From Acidimicrobiia bacterium (GTDB lineage Bacteria > Actinomycetota > Acidimicrobiia > Spongiisociales > ZC4RG35), in assembly GCA_028285585.1 (NCBI GenBank), contig JANQOU010000002.1, positions 329,263-393,262 on the forward strand: 64,000 nucleotides of DNA, read 5' to 3'. Under the pieces are notes generated by a model that did not search any database, was not told the DNA's origin, and worked only from the letters and a program-made list of their open reading frames with translations. The position numbers and the translations under genes are program-made. Positions 1-9,610 of this stretch are shown in pieces (the first letter of the stretch is position 1; each line of letters opens with the position of its first letter).

Positions 1-5
1 TAGGC

Positions 6-659
6 ATGCGAATCCTGGTTGTCGAAGATGAAGCTCGGCTCGCCATGACCGTCGCCAAAGGGCTTCAAAACAACGGCATGGCAGTCGACCTTGCCTATGA
101 CGGGGCGGAGGCTCTGGAGAAGGCGGCCGTCAACGATTACGACGTCGTCGTGCTCGACCGTGATCTTCCAAAGGTGCACGGCGACGACGTCTGCCGGGAG
201 CTGATCGCAGCTGAAGACCCGGCTCGCATCCTGATGCTGACGGCAGCCCGCTCGATCGACGAGCGGGTCGACGGCCTCAACCTGGGTGCCGACGACTACC
301 TGTCGAAGCCCTTCGACTTCTCGGAGCTGGTCGCCCGGATCCACGCTTTGCTCAGACGGACGGCGGCACCTGCCGCGACGGTTCTCGAGCACGACGACAT
401 CCAACTCGACCCGGCCCGACGTACTGTCACCCGTGGCGGATCTGACCTCGCGCTGTCTCCCAAGGAGTTCGGAGTTCTGGAGACCTTGCTTCGAGCCAAA
501 GGTGGAACGGTGAGCACCGAGGAGTTGCTGGAAAAGGTGTGGGACGAGCACATCGACCCGTTCACCAACGTGGTGCGGGTGACGGTGATGACGCTCCGTC
601 GCAAGCTCGGCGACCCACCCGTCATCGAGACAGTGACGGGAGTTGGATACCGGTTGTGA
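6..659 (+). CDS. OmpR/PhoB-family response regulator
   Basis: Two-component transcription regulator that binds promoter DNA when phosphorylated by its partner kinase. The receiver domain (residues 1-115) has the acidic pair E7/D8, phospho-acceptor D51 in VVLDRDLP, T79 and K101 in the SKPF motif. A winged-helix Trans_reg_C domain follows (about 125-217, ending GVGYRL). Length 217 aa is normal for the family. The ATG at position 6 starts the conserved MRILVVEDE strand. The stop overlaps the GTG start of the kinase gene (GTGA), so the two are translationally coupled. The regulated genes cannot be told from the sequence. Confidence 0.95.
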   Translation: MRILVVEDEARLAMTVAKGLQNNGMAVDLAYDGAEALEKAAVNDYDVVVLDRDLPKVHGDDVCRELIAAEDPARILMLTAARSIDERVDGLNLGADDYLSKPFDFSELVARIHALLRRTAAPAATVLEHDDIQLDPARRTVTRGGSDLALSPKEFGVLETLLRAKGGTVSTEELLEKVWDEHIDPFTNVVRVTVMTLRRKLGDPPVIETVTGVGYRL

Positions 660-1849
660 GGTGGTGGCCCCGGCGAACGATCCGCAACCGGCTAACGCTG
701 TGGCACGGCGGGTTGTTCTTCCTGGGCGGGCTGCTGCTCCTGGTGCTGACCACAAGCCTTCTGGTATGGGCTGCCTGGTCAGAAGGACAGGCGACCATTG
801 ACATCGGTCGCGCGGCCGGGATTTCTGAGGAACTCCTCACCGGTGACGACCCGATCGGCGAGATAGAGAAAGCAACCTCTATCAACGGGGTTCCTTACGA
901 AGACTTGATCGCCCAAGTCGATGTCGAGGATGCCGGTGAGGGCATCGAGGACCTGTTCAACTTCTCCTTGATCTCACTAGCGGTCCTGACGGTGATCGCT
1001 TCTCTCTTCGGCTACTGGTCGTCGGGCCGGATGCTGCGGCCAGTAGCAGCGGTCACCGGAGCGGCGAAGCGGATCTCGGAGTCCAACCTCAGTGAGCGCC
1101 TCGACTTCGGAGGCCCCCAGGACGAGTTGAAGGACCTCGCCGACACCTTCGACGGGATGCTGGAACGCCTCGACGCGGCATTCACTGCTCAAGAGGACTT
1201 CATCTCGAACGCATCTCACGAGTTGAGAACACCGCTGGCGATCATGAGGACCGAGATCGATGTCAACCTTTCCGATCCTTCTCTCACCGACGAGGAGCGG
1301 TCGGCGAGCATCGCCGCCGTCCGTGATGCGGTGTCCCGCTCCGAGCTGGTGATCGACCGGCTGCTGCTCTTGGCCGGGTCGGAGGTGCTGCACGATCGGG
1401 TGGCCGTGGACCTGGCCGATCTTGCCGAGGGGGAGATCGCCCACAGAGAGGGCATGGCTCGTAAGAGGGGCATCGAATTCTCGGTCGAACTGGGCCCGGC
1501 ACCGGTGAGCGGAGATGCTGCACTGCTCGCTCAGATGGTGGGCAACCTGGTTCAAAACGCCATCGTCCACAACAACGACGACGGCTGGATCCGTGTGTCC
1601 ACGGGGCGCGGAGACGGCCAGTCTTGGCTCGTGGTGAGCAACTCCGGCAACCCCATTCCACCCGAAGCCGGAGCGAAGCTGTTTGATCGCTTCTACCGGG
1701 TACCCGGCTCTCAATCAGGCGGGCACCGCGGGATCGGCCTTGGTCTCCCCATCGTGAGGAGCATTGCTCGTGCCCACGGCGGAGACGCTGACGCCACCCC
1801 CCGAACTGAAGGGGGCCTAGAAGTCAGCGTGTGGCTACCCGGACCCTAA
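656..1849 (+). CDS. Sensor histidine kinase, partner of the upstream regulator
   Basis: Membrane histidine kinase of about 397 aa. I chose the GTG at 656, overlapping the regulator stop, because residues from there read VRWWPRRTIRNRLTLW and lead into the first membrane segment. The order is: TM1 (about 14-38), a short extracytoplasmic sensor loop, TM2 (about 105-125), HAMP, HisKA with phospho-accepting H188 in SHELRTP, and HATPase_c with N-box NLVQNAIVHN and G-box GIGLGLPIV. The signal sensed is unknown; the small sensor loop gives no ligand clue. Confidence 0.93.
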   Translation: MRWWPRRTIRNRLTLWHGGLFFLGGLLLLVLTTSLLVWAAWSEGQATIDIGRAAGISEELLTGDDPIGEIEKATSINGVPYEDLIAQVDVEDAGEGIEDLFNFSLISLAVLTVIASLFGYWSSGRMLRPVAAVTGAAKRISESNLSERLDFGGPQDELKDLADTFDGMLERLDAAFTAQEDFISNASHELRTPLAIMRTEIDVNLSDPSLTDEERSASIAAVRDAVSRSELVIDRLLLLAGSEVLHDRVAVDLADLAEGEIAHREGMARKRGIEFSVELGPAPVSGDAALLAQMVGNLVQNAIVHNNDDGWIRVSTGRGDGQSWLVVSNSGNPIPPEAGAKLFDRFYRVPGSQSGGHRGIGLGLPIVRSIARAHGGDADATPRTEGGLEVSVWLPGP

Positions 1850-2020
1850 GGCTATAGAGCTGCCCCAGGTGAAGAGCGTGTTTGAACTGCTGGACAAAGC
1901 GTCACAACCACTTGGTCTCACCACATCGACCGGAGCGCAGCATCTGGGGATACCTGAACCTCCGCCTCTCCTCCTGGGTCAGATCTTACGCGCCTACCTT
2001 GGCAATCCCCTTCCTCAGTC

Positions 2021-2965
2021 TCATGAGGGGAACGCACGTAGCCGCATCGCCTCGGAGTACAAGTGGCTAAGGATCTCGAATGTCATCGACTTGATGTAGT
2101 TGTCGTCTGCACTGACCTCGGTCTCGAGCGTTGGGTGTTCCGAGCCAATCAAGGTAAGTCGCCGCACGTTACTCCCGGCCTTCTCTCGGACGGCCCTCTC
2201 CAATCTGGGGAGATGAAAGGTTGAACTGATAACAATAATATGGTGCTCCTGATCGGCTCTAACTGCGGTTTCCCAGAATTTATCGACATTCTGTTCGGTT
2301 GTCCTAGAATCGTCGTCCGAGTGCACCACGAAATGCGTGAAGCGTCTACTTCGAGGCGGTATGAGATTATCAAGTTCAGCGAAATAGATCTTCATCTCAT
2401 TCGCTTCGTCGGGAGTTACAGCGCCTCTCTCCTTAAGGTTATCTGGATGGAGACCACAGAAGACGATGTTCAATTGAGCGTATAGAGTCTCCTTCACACG
2501 GATCGCTGCCTCGACACGAGATCGCCAGAGTTTAGGAGTCTGACAACCAGCAACAAGCATCGCATGGTTGCATTCCCCGAGTCCAGCAGCAAGGTTGACC
2601 AGATCGTCATCGATGGATATCTGCTTGTAACCCCTATCTTGTAAGATTCTTCCGCTGTACTGTAAGCCGGAGGCTCTAAACTCATCTTTGAGCAGATCTC
2701 GATATTGGAGTTGAGCGACCATCGAGGCAATGATGTCGTGAATAAACTGAGGACGTTCGCCGCGAATTTCTTTGAAGAATCTTTCGCGGTGTTGGAAATG
2801 AACCCAATCATGCATCTTCAGCTTTTGCCAAAAATGCCGATAGTCGACATTTGCCGAGTCACCGTCAACGCCAGGCGGTGAAGCGGTTGCTTCGTTGAGA
2901 GCGGCTGAATACACAGGCAAGGTCTTCTGCAGTACTCGATCAATAAACCCGTACTCGTCGCTCAT
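2021..2965 (-). CDS. Divergent DUF218/YdcF-like protein
   Basis: A 314-aa soluble protein that I cannot assign to a named function. The middle and C-terminal parts follow the DUF218 (SanA/YdcF/ElyC) pattern: a hydrophobic strand HAMLVAG (134-140), R-x-E-A-A near 150-154, IVFCGLHP where the family has an SGG-type loop, EM..YFAEL (190-198), HSDDDSRTTEQNV (215-227) matching the E-x-S-x-T-x-E-N motif, and IIVISSTFHLPRLERA (243-258) matching V-T-S-x-x-H-x-x-R-A. The glycine-rich loop is altered, and about 130 N-terminal residues have no recognised domain. There is no signal peptide. Base composition is visibly poorer in GC than the neighbours, suggesting transfer. The ATG is preceded by GGAG. Confidence 0.6.
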   Translation of the reverse strand: MSDEYGFIDRVLQKTLPVYSAALNEATASPPGVDGDSANVDYRHFWQKLKMHDWVHFQHRERFFKEIRGERPQFIHDIIASMVAQLQYRDLLKDEFRASGLQYSGRILQDRGYKQISIDDDLVNLAAGLGECNHAMLVAGCQTPKLWRSRVEAAIRVKETLYAQLNIVFCGLHPDNLKERGAVTPDEANEMKIYFAELDNLIPPRSRRFTHFVVHSDDDSRTTEQNVDKFWETAVRADQEHHIIVISSTFHLPRLERAVREKAGSNVRRLTLIGSEHPTLETEVSADDNYIKSMTFEILSHLYSEAMRLRAFPS

Positions 2966-3289
2966 CCCCGAGCTCCTTCAAGATACTCCGCAGCTAACCG
3001 CACCATAATGGCATAGAAAGCGAGCGCCAGTAGCACCTTCTCACACGACGCCAGGCACCGACATCCTTTACTGACTTGGATCGCCACTGATATCGGTAAC
3101 ACAACGGTCGCACACCTGGGACGTTCGTTGAGGAACACCTAGTCTCTGAACCGCCGCTCGATCAGCTGCGCTGCATTGCCAGTATGTCCGGGGCATCAGG
3201 ACCATCTGTCGACGAGCTAATCCGTCTCTCTAGGAACTTCTGCGAACAACCGTCGTTTACAGATAGAAAGCTGAATTGGCGGATATCCG
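2966..3289. other. Intergenic region without a recognisable gene
   Basis: About 320 bases between the divergent DUF218-like gene and the lipoprotein gene. I see no coding frame with family character, no tRNA and no strong hairpin. It presumably holds both divergent promoters, but no clear -35/-10 pair stands out. Confidence 0.5.
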
Positions 3290-4899
3290 TTGCGAAGAGT
3301 TGTTCTCATCCTGGTCGCTGGGCTTGCTGTTGGAGGCTGTTCTGAAGCGGCCACAGAAACCACAACGCCTGACCTACCTACAACCACCACTGCACTAGCA
3401 ACGACCACGACCAATCCCCCATCGCAGGAGGGCCAAGTCAGTCAGTAGCCGACGCTGAGCGTGACGGGATCCTTCTCGATCTGGCGGAGACTCCATTGTC
3501 GAGCCGACTGGAGCCGAAAGTGTCAGTCGAGGTAGAAGAAGGAACCTGGGTGCTCTCCAGCCCGAGTGGCCCGCTCTCGACGTCGGGTAGCTCCGCACCT
3601 TGGATCGTCGGCGACTCGACGGGACAGCACGGGATCGACTTCATCGTCCCCGACCACTACGGCGAGCTTGTTCTGCTTGACCATGACCAGCAGATGGAGA
3701 AGGCATACCCAATGATCAACTTCCCACCCAGTTGGCTCCACGTGACAGACGAAGCCGTGTATGTCGGTCGCGTCGGTGACGGTGCTCTGCCGTGGTCGAT
3801 CATCGGGCGAGTCGATCGCCTCACTCTCGATGAGGGGTTCTACATGTTTCGGACTTCCACCGAGGATTACGACTACTGGGCAGACAGTTGGACGTTCGCT
3901 CCCGACAGTGACCTCTCGAGGATGGTGGTGACGGGTGATCCAGCATCAGACCAATTCGACGAAGCGCAGAGTTGGATCGGACCTGTCTTCGTCAACGTCG
4001 AAGAACTCGAGAACCTCTTTGTGGGCGTGTCCACCGAATTCGATTTCGACGGCGGCTACCTTTTCTACGGCGAGAACGGTGTCGTGGCCCTCAACTACGA
4101 CGGCCGCCTGCAAGTAGTCTCCAGGGAGCCGGCCGCGTACGCGGTGGCGGTGGACAACCTTGTACTGGCTCAGCAACCCGACCGACTCGGCGACTCAGCG
4201 ATCTACCCGCCCTGGCGAGGTTGGATGGTGGATGTCTACGGCCTGGATACAGGTCCTTGGCTGATCGGTGTCTCCAACATTCAGCTGCGGCTGTGGGACG
4301 CTCGGGTGATCGATGGCAAACCGGTCGCGTTGATGACAACAACCAAATGGCAGGACCTGGAGACTTACGAAGACATCGTCCTTGTCGATCTTCGTCCCGA
4401 GCCAAGTGACGATGTGGGAACGATGTTCACCAAGGTGGGCCGGGTCGGTTCCTACGAGAACCTCGTAGACAACGCCCAGTTTGGTGGAGATCTCATCCTG
4501 ACATCAACCACGGAGGCAGGCCTCGAAGCCCGGACACTGACAGGCGATGTCGTTTGGAGCACAGAGATCGAAGCTGACAGATCATCGTTTGTCGTCGTCG
4601 ACTCCGAGGTCTGGGTGCTGACGCCCGGATTCGAGGAAACCACCTTCGACCCTCTACTCGAGGTGCATCGACGTGACCTAGTGACAGGACAGCAGGTGGC
4701 CTCTCCAACAATTGTGAGAGTCCAATGGCCATTTGCCGGCGGGTTCTGCCACAGACCGGACTGGAACGGAGAGCGACTGGTGTGTGACGAGACCTACGGG
4801 CCGCCTTTCACCCTCGATGTGAAGACAGGAGAAGTCGAGCAGATTCTGCATCCCGCAGGGCAGCACCAGGCGGGTGTCACCGCCCTGCCCCAAAGTTGA
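3290..4899 (+). pseudogene. Frameshifted secreted beta-propeller-like lipoprotein
   Basis: From TTG 3290 the frame encodes a lipoprotein signal peptide (LRRVVLILVAGLAVGGC, lipobox Cys at residue 17) and a Thr-rich linker, then stops at TAG 3446. The 3' body (to TGA 4899) is in another frame, open from about 3373. It encodes roughly 480 residues of repeated short beta-strand segments resembling a PQQ/WD-type propeller, with no recognised catalytic motif. One missing base in the C5 run at 3416-3420 would join signal peptide, linker and body into a single protein of about 535 aa. The lesion is either a homopolymer miscall or a real frameshift. Without the first part, the body (from TTG 3496) would have no export signal. 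Confidence 0.7.
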
Positions 4900-4919
4900 G
4901 GACCTAGCAGCGGGTTGAT

Positions 4920-5150
4920 CTAGCGGGAACGCACGAACTGGTTCCAGAGTGGGCGCACTCCGATGAAGTACCCGAAGATCACCCCGAGAACAGCCATTGC
5001 TGCTCCGACAGCCAAGGGCACTTCCCCTTCCCACCACTGAATTGCTCCCATGGCAACAAGAGCGATGCCAAAGACTGTCACGGTGAAACAGAAGAAGGTG
5101 CTGAGGGCTAGCTGAACCCGGTGTTCAGCTGGTGACAGGTCGTCTCCCAT
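4920..5150 (-). CDS. Small two-helix membrane protein
   Basis: A 76-aa protein with a short polar N-terminus (MGDDLSPAEHRVQLA) and two hydrophobic helices (about 15-37 and 45-66) ending with the basic tail RPLWNQFVRSR. It belongs to no family I recognise. It lies convergent to the lipoprotein gene with a 20-base gap and is separate from the next minus-strand gene. Coding is supported by the membrane topology and the charged ends rather than by homology. Confidence 0.55.
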   Translation of the reverse strand: MGDDLSPAEHRVQLALSTFFCFTVTVFGIALVAMGAIQWWEGEVPLAVGAAMAVLGVIFGYFIGVRPLWNQFVRSR

Positions 5151-5234
5151 GCCACCAAGCTACTCGCCCACAGCAGAAACCGGCTTGCCCTCACCGATAC
5201 TGGCAACGATGAGTAATCGGGCCCTGCATCCCCA

Positions 5235-5597
5235 CTAACAGTCCAACCGCACGATCTGAGAATCGTTGTAGCCGCGCATGACCACGCTGCGTTCGGCTAG
5301 TTGTAGCCGCCGCGTCGATATGGAGGTCTTCAGCGTGATCGAGCTGCGCTCGTCCTCTGGGGGGAGAAGGACAAACGGTCGACTCGCCTTGAACCGGGCA
5401 GGTTCCTCTTTGATCGACTCAATCAAGCACTCGAAGAAAGCGCCCTGCCTTGGACGCCACTCCACCAGAGCCGAGTATCCGTGGTCGGGAGGGAACACAG
5501 TTCGGAAGTGACGCACGGCCGCGATACCACCAACGAGCAAGGCGACTGCCACAACACCGACAACGACCGACCTCCTCAAGCGACGAGCCTTAGTCAT
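5235..5597 (-). CDS. Signal-anchored small hypothetical protein
   Basis: About 120 aa. I prefer the internal start MTKARRLRRSVVV at 5597. A basic N-terminus and one hydrophobic segment (about 11-29) suggest membrane anchoring or export, followed by a roughly 90-residue extracytoplasmic domain with two cysteines (in FECLIES and the C-terminal RLDC) that could form a disulphide. No family is recognised. It lies downstream of the kelch lipoprotein on the same strand, 37 bases away, so the two may be cotranscribed. Confidence 0.55.
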   Translation of the reverse strand: MTKARRLRRSVVVGVVAVALLVGGIAAVRHFRTVFPPDHGYSALVEWRPRQGAFFECLIESIKEEPARFKASRPFVLLPPEDERSSITLKTSISTRRLQLAERSVVMRGYNDSQIVRLDC

Positions 5598-5634
5598 GCC
5601 GAGCACCAGACTCGATTGGGCTCATTCGCCTTTC

Positions 5635-7287
5635 TCAACGTTCAACAAGACGCCAAGAATCGGCAACTGGGTCGTACAGGGCGGCATCTCCATAGGCCAG
5701 AACGTTGGGGTCACCACAAACAGGCAACCCGCCAAACACAAGCACTTCTGTTCCAGTCCAGGTGAGAGTGTGGTCGCATCGGTCTGCCAGCGGGCTCTCG
5801 GCAAGCATTCGCCACGTGTCCGTGCTCGGGTTGTATGCAGCACCGTTGCCATAGACGAAGTCTCCGTCGTCATCTCGTTCCGATGGGTAAGTCGCGTAGC
5901 CACCCCAGATGATCAGCTCGGTGCCGGTCCAAGCAACAGCAGCCCGGTCCCTCGGAGACAATGGCATGGGAGTGGACTCACGCCAGGCGTCGGTTTCGGG
6001 GTCGTAGAGACGCACAATGCTGACGGCTTGAGGCCCAGAGTGACCACCCACCATCGCGACGAGGCTTCCGGTCCAGACCAGATGGTGGGATTCGATGTGA
6101 ATCCGACCGATGTCGGCGATATTGGACCAGTCGCCGCTGGCAAGATCGAACGCCACGGTAGGTGCATCCGGGTATCCGCCAATGAAGTAAGCCTTGTCGT
6201 CGCCGACCACTGCCTCGACTCCCTCCATTGGATGGGTGGGCATCTCATCGAGTCGACGCCAGGCCTCGTCGGCGGGGTCGTAGGCCCAGGCTTGGTTGGA
6301 CTCCGCGTTTGTGTCACCCCCGGCCATCACGACCTCACCTCCTGCCCACACCGCGGCACCCGGCGTCCCGTACTCGGTCGTGTCTGGTCGTGGCGGGGAC
6401 ACGTCCCAGCTGTCCGTTGCAGGCGTATAAGTCAACACCACCACCGGGTACTCATCTCCTACGCGATAAACCCCCACTACATGGAGTTGATCACCGCCCC
6501 ACATGGCATTCACGCCGGGCCAGGCCGGTAGCCCAATCGGTGCATCGACAAGCTCTCGCCACTCTCCAGTCGCCGGATTGAAGCCAAGCCCGGTAGCCAG
6601 GGGCGCAGCCTCGGTTGTGCTGGCAACTCCACCGAAGACCAGTACTTCAGAACCTGTCCATGTCGCTGTGTGACCCGACCGAGGGGTAAACGGGCCTTCA
6701 CATTGTGGTGGAGCCTCGAGTCGATACACGACATGAAACCGGCAGGGGTCAGGAGCACTGATCGCCTCGGCCGCCTCGACCCGATACTCACAGTCCTGGC
6801 TGGTCCAGAAGAGGAGCGTGGTGGCGACATGCTCGATACCGGCCGCTTGCAGTGTCGGATTGCGCCGTTCCACGATGAGCCGCAATGGGCCTCCAGGGCT
6901 GTAACCGTTTACTTTCAGCACATCCCCGATGCGATCAGCGGCATCAATCCATGCGCCCACGCTGTCATATTGACCTGAGGCCTCGGGCTCGAGCGAAGCG
7001 TCGGACACGGGACCGTCCCCAATCAGACGAATTAGCAGTTCAGCATTTCGAGTGTTGTAGGCGGATGCGATCACTTCGTGCCGATTCTCTAAGCCAGCAC
7101 TCCCGACGCCACTTCTGCAACGGGACAGCGTGTGGACTGTTGTGGTTGTCGCTGACGACATTGCTGTGTCCGCAACCGATGTGACAGCAGTAGCCGAGGT
7201 GGTTGTTGAAGAAACCGAACTGCTCGCACAAGCCGCCAAGAGGATCCCTGCGAGCAAAACGACGCCACTGCGAACCAAGAGCGACAC
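5635..7287 (-). CDS. Kelch-repeat secreted lipoprotein
   Basis: A 550-aa lipoprotein. The signal peptide ends in lipobox LLAAC (Cys 20), followed by a Ser/Thr-rich linker. The C-terminal 350 residues carry kelch-type repeats, each with a hydrophobic strand, double Gly and a W about 20 residues later (for example GHTATWTGSEVLVFGG, AAVAWTGTELIIWGG, HTLTWTGTEVLVFGG). This predicts a beta-propeller displayed outside the membrane, probably for protein or glycan binding. The N-terminal domain (about 55-200) resembles no family I know. No catalytic residues are evident. The plus-strand open frame across it (5596-6531) is a shadow. Confidence 0.8.
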   Translation of the reverse strand: MSLLVRSGVVLLAGILLAACASSSVSSTTTSATAVTSVADTAMSSATTTTVHTLSRCRSGVGSAGLENRHEVIASAYNTRNAELLIRLIGDGPVSDASLEPEASGQYDSVGAWIDAADRIGDVLKVNGYSPGGPLRLIVERRNPTLQAAGIEHVATTLLFWTSQDCEYRVEAAEAISAPDPCRFHVVYRLEAPPQCEGPFTPRSGHTATWTGSEVLVFGGVASTTEAAPLATGLGFNPATGEWRELVDAPIGLPAWPGVNAMWGGDQLHVVGVYRVGDEYPVVVLTYTPATDSWDVSPPRPDTTEYGTPGAAVWAGGEVVMAGGDTNAESNQAWAYDPADEAWRRLDEMPTHPMEGVEAVVGDDKAYFIGGYPDAPTVAFDLASGDWSNIADIGRIHIESHHLVWTGSLVAMVGGHSGPQAVSIVRLYDPETDAWRESTPMPLSPRDRAAVAWTGTELIIWGGYATYPSERDDDGDFVYGNGAAYNPSTDTWRMLAESPLADRCDHTLTWTGTEVLVFGGLPVCGDPNVLAYGDAALYDPVADSWRLVER

Positions 7288-7381
7288 GACAAAGAAACGC
7301 TATCGGCATTGCCGCGGTTCCGACCGGAACGTCGTCACGCTGCGATCAATTCTGTGGGTCTGAACATGTACGGTCGCCAGG

Positions 7382-8932
7382 GTGAGTTCTCCAGATGCAT
7401 CTGCGGCGATAGACCAAGTCATTCAGCTTCAACGGAGCTAGGCGCTTCGACATGAGAAGGGTCTCAATGGCGATGAGTCCGGCTTCGCCGATCCAGCCAG
7501 CGGGCTCATTCGAGGAAGCCTCTACCCCGAAACGCTAACCGAACTCGAAGAGGGTGCAGGTGAGGAACTCAAGCGTATTCACTCGCTACGAAGCTCCACC
7601 ACGCTCAGCCTCAACGTCTTCGAACCGTGGCGCCCCAACCCCAACCCTCTCGGCTCGCTGTTTGGGGTCAAAGCCACCGGGCTCTGCTTCGAGGCAAAGC
7701 AACCGACCGGACTGAGCGGCGTGCCACCTCATCTCGATGCACTCCTCACCGGACCAGGCCAAACCGTTGGCATCGAGGCGAAGTTCCTTGAGACATACAC
7801 GATCAAGTCAGGCTCCTTCGCCGATTCCTACTTCTCAACGCCGGACCTATGGAAGAACCTGCCGAACGCACGCCATCTCGCCTTGCAGATCAGAGACGGG
7901 GAGCAGGAGTTTCGGTTCCTGCAGGCCGACCAACTGCTCAAGCATGCACTCGGACTATCCAAGAACCAGCATGCCGGCTTCAGATTGGCACTCGTCTGGT
8001 ACCGAGTCGAAGGCCGCGTGGCGACGCAAGTCGAGGAGGAGATCGGGCGTTTCGCACGCGCTGTTTCAAGCGACTTCGATTTCAGTGCGATTACTTATCA
8101 AGAGCTGGCCGCTGATCTCGCCCGACTGCAAGAGCCAACGCCTGGGTACCTCGACTATCTGGCAGATCGATATCAGCTACAGCCTGCGCCACGTGACGAA
8201 CTACCACTCGTCCTGATCGGGAACGATCCGACGATGAACAGACGAGGAGGCCTGGAGGATGCCATTCGACGCGTTGACGTAGCCGATCTACGCGTCGCCT
8301 TTTCGCGAACCGTTGCTATGGCCCCTCAGCGTCCACGAGCAGGGAAGACCTATTTCGTCGGACACTCCGGTGCTGGAGACATGTCAAACATGAGAAGTGA
8401 GAGGGTCCTCGCCAAGGCAATCTTCAACTCCGGTGGTCCCATCGAGATCGGTGGTCGCTCGATAGTGATCATCGACTACGAAGTCCCGTTGCGGTCGCAA
8501 CGGGCCGACTCAGGTGTTGGGGAGATTGACCTTCTCGGATTCGATGCTGCAAACAGGCGCTTATGCATCATCGAGTTGAAGGTCGCCCCGAACGCGGACA
8601 CGCCGCTGAAAGGTCTCCTCCAAGCACTGCGCTACTCAGCCATCGTCGATGCCAATAGACATGCCATTGAGCGACAGGTTGAGCATGAATTCCGAGTAGC
8701 TGATCTCAACTGGCCTGCATCGGTCGTCGTAGCGGCCGACAGTGCCTACTGGGACTCCCTTAGAGGAACGCCAGAAACAGGAGACTGGTTGGCGGCGATG
8801 AGAATCCTGACGAGTGATCTTGAATCACACCTCAATCTCGAGATTGCTTTCGCAGACTTTGGGGAGTTGGCGGCCGACGCAGTTATCGGTTCAGCCCAGT
8901 TGAGATCAAGGCTCGTAGCAACCCTTATCTGA
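7382..8932 (+). pseudogene. Protein with two PD-(D/E)XK nuclease-like domains, interrupted by an in-frame TAG
   Basis: From GTG 7382 the frame reads VSSPDASAAIDQVIQLQRS, meets TAG at 7439-7441, then stays open to 8932. The part after the stop is clearly protein-like: RSSTTLSLNVFEPW, then GVPPHLDALL and GIEAKFLE, a D...ExK signature of a PD-(D/E)XK nuclease. A second signature lies near the C-terminus, GEIDLLGF and CIIELKVA (D270, E285, K287 counted from GTG 7721) followed by QALRYSAIV. The only normal start after the TAG is GTG 7721, which would remove about 93 residues of the first domain. This is either a nonsense-mutated gene or one making only the shorter 403-aa form. The role could be defence or DNA repair; no methylase partner is adjacent. 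Confidence 0.65.
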
Positions 8933-9015
8933 CTGCTCGAGGGTCTCAGACAGCTCACCTCAAGCGAGCCTTCCCCGCGGGAAGCGACCGCTGATGCAAG
9001 GCACAGGTTGAGGCA

Positions 9016-9168
9016 ATGTGTCCAACTCGGAGAGAGCGGATCCCCTGGGAGCTTGTTAGCTCCCTGCGGCACGGCACCTACTTCGGTGCTGTTGGGCGAC
9101 ATGGGTTCAAGCTGCAGAAGGCACCGCACAGGTGCCTCTTCAGGCCGAGGTTTGTTCCAAGGACGTGA
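9016..9168 (+). other. Short open frame, possible gene remnant
   Basis: A 50-codon frame from ATG to TGA, containing SLRHGTYFGAVGRHGFKLQ and FRPRF. The mix of aromatic and basic residues looks more protein-like than the other frames here, but I recognise no family and see no good ribosome site. It may be a fragment of a decayed gene in the accessory zone. Confidence 0.2.
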
Positions 9169-9196
9169 TGCGTGCGACGGTGGCGTTGCGGGGACG

Positions 9197-9598
9197 TCAG
9201 GCAGGCTTGATTCCGCCTCTGTTGATCTTGGCGATCCAGGAGTCGTCACTCTCGTGGTCTTCGACCCAGGCTTCGACCCTTGACCAAAGTCGCATGAGGG
9301 TGTGAACCTGATACCAAGTCGTCTCCCTCGACTCATCAATGCTCAGGACGAACCCCTTGCATCCGTGGAACCGCCAAGCGCGGTAGCTCGGTGTATCGCG
9401 GATCAGATGGTCTTTGTCTCCGCGGAAGATGACGAGATCCAACCTCCCAGCTTCTGGGAGCCAGATCTCGTCAGGCGTCCCGGACGCGATGTCACAAGGC
9501 AGGTTGCCAACTACCCAGACGTCGCCGTAGACGCCCCTGGCCGTCTGAAAGAGCTTTCCGACCCCCTGGAGGTCCTCGTCAAACAGGTACCGAGACAA
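9197..9598 (-). CDS. vapC45: VapC45-like PIN-domain toxin
   Basis: A 133-aa PIN-like ribonuclease, probably the toxin of a type II system. It begins SRYLFDEDLQGVGK, the conserved acidic strand of the VapC45/PIN-like family, and has further acidic residues in DLVIFRGDKDH and the C-terminal half. TTG 9598 is the start, 12 bases after the upstream gene's stop, with a GGGGCGGGA-type ribosome site between. The partner, encoded just upstream, has the layout of mycobacterial VapB45. Length is close to that family. The target RNA is unknown. Family assignment is from recalled similarity to Rv2019, not from a search. Confidence 0.7.
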   Translation of the reverse strand: MSRYLFDEDLQGVGKLFQTARGVYGDVWVVGNLPCDIASGTPDEIWLPEAGRLDLVIFRGDKDHLIRDTPSYRAWRFHGCKGFVLSIDESRETTWYQVHTLMRLWSRVEAWVEDHESDDSWIAKINRGGIKPA

Positions 9599-9610
9599 GT
9601 CCCGCCCCGA

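Noticed and set aside
1869-2099. A 76-aa plus-strand frame after the kinase gene
   Set aside because: It overlaps the DUF218-like gene end, and I see no signal, domain or clear ribosome site.
5596-6531. A 311-aa plus-strand frame opposite the kelch gene
   Set aside because: The minus-strand kelch protein has a signal peptide and repeats; the plus frame has neither.
8746-9339. A 197-aa minus-strand frame
   Set aside because: It overlaps the 3' ends of the nuclease-like gene and the VapC-like gene and is Ser/Pro/Arg-rich without a domain.
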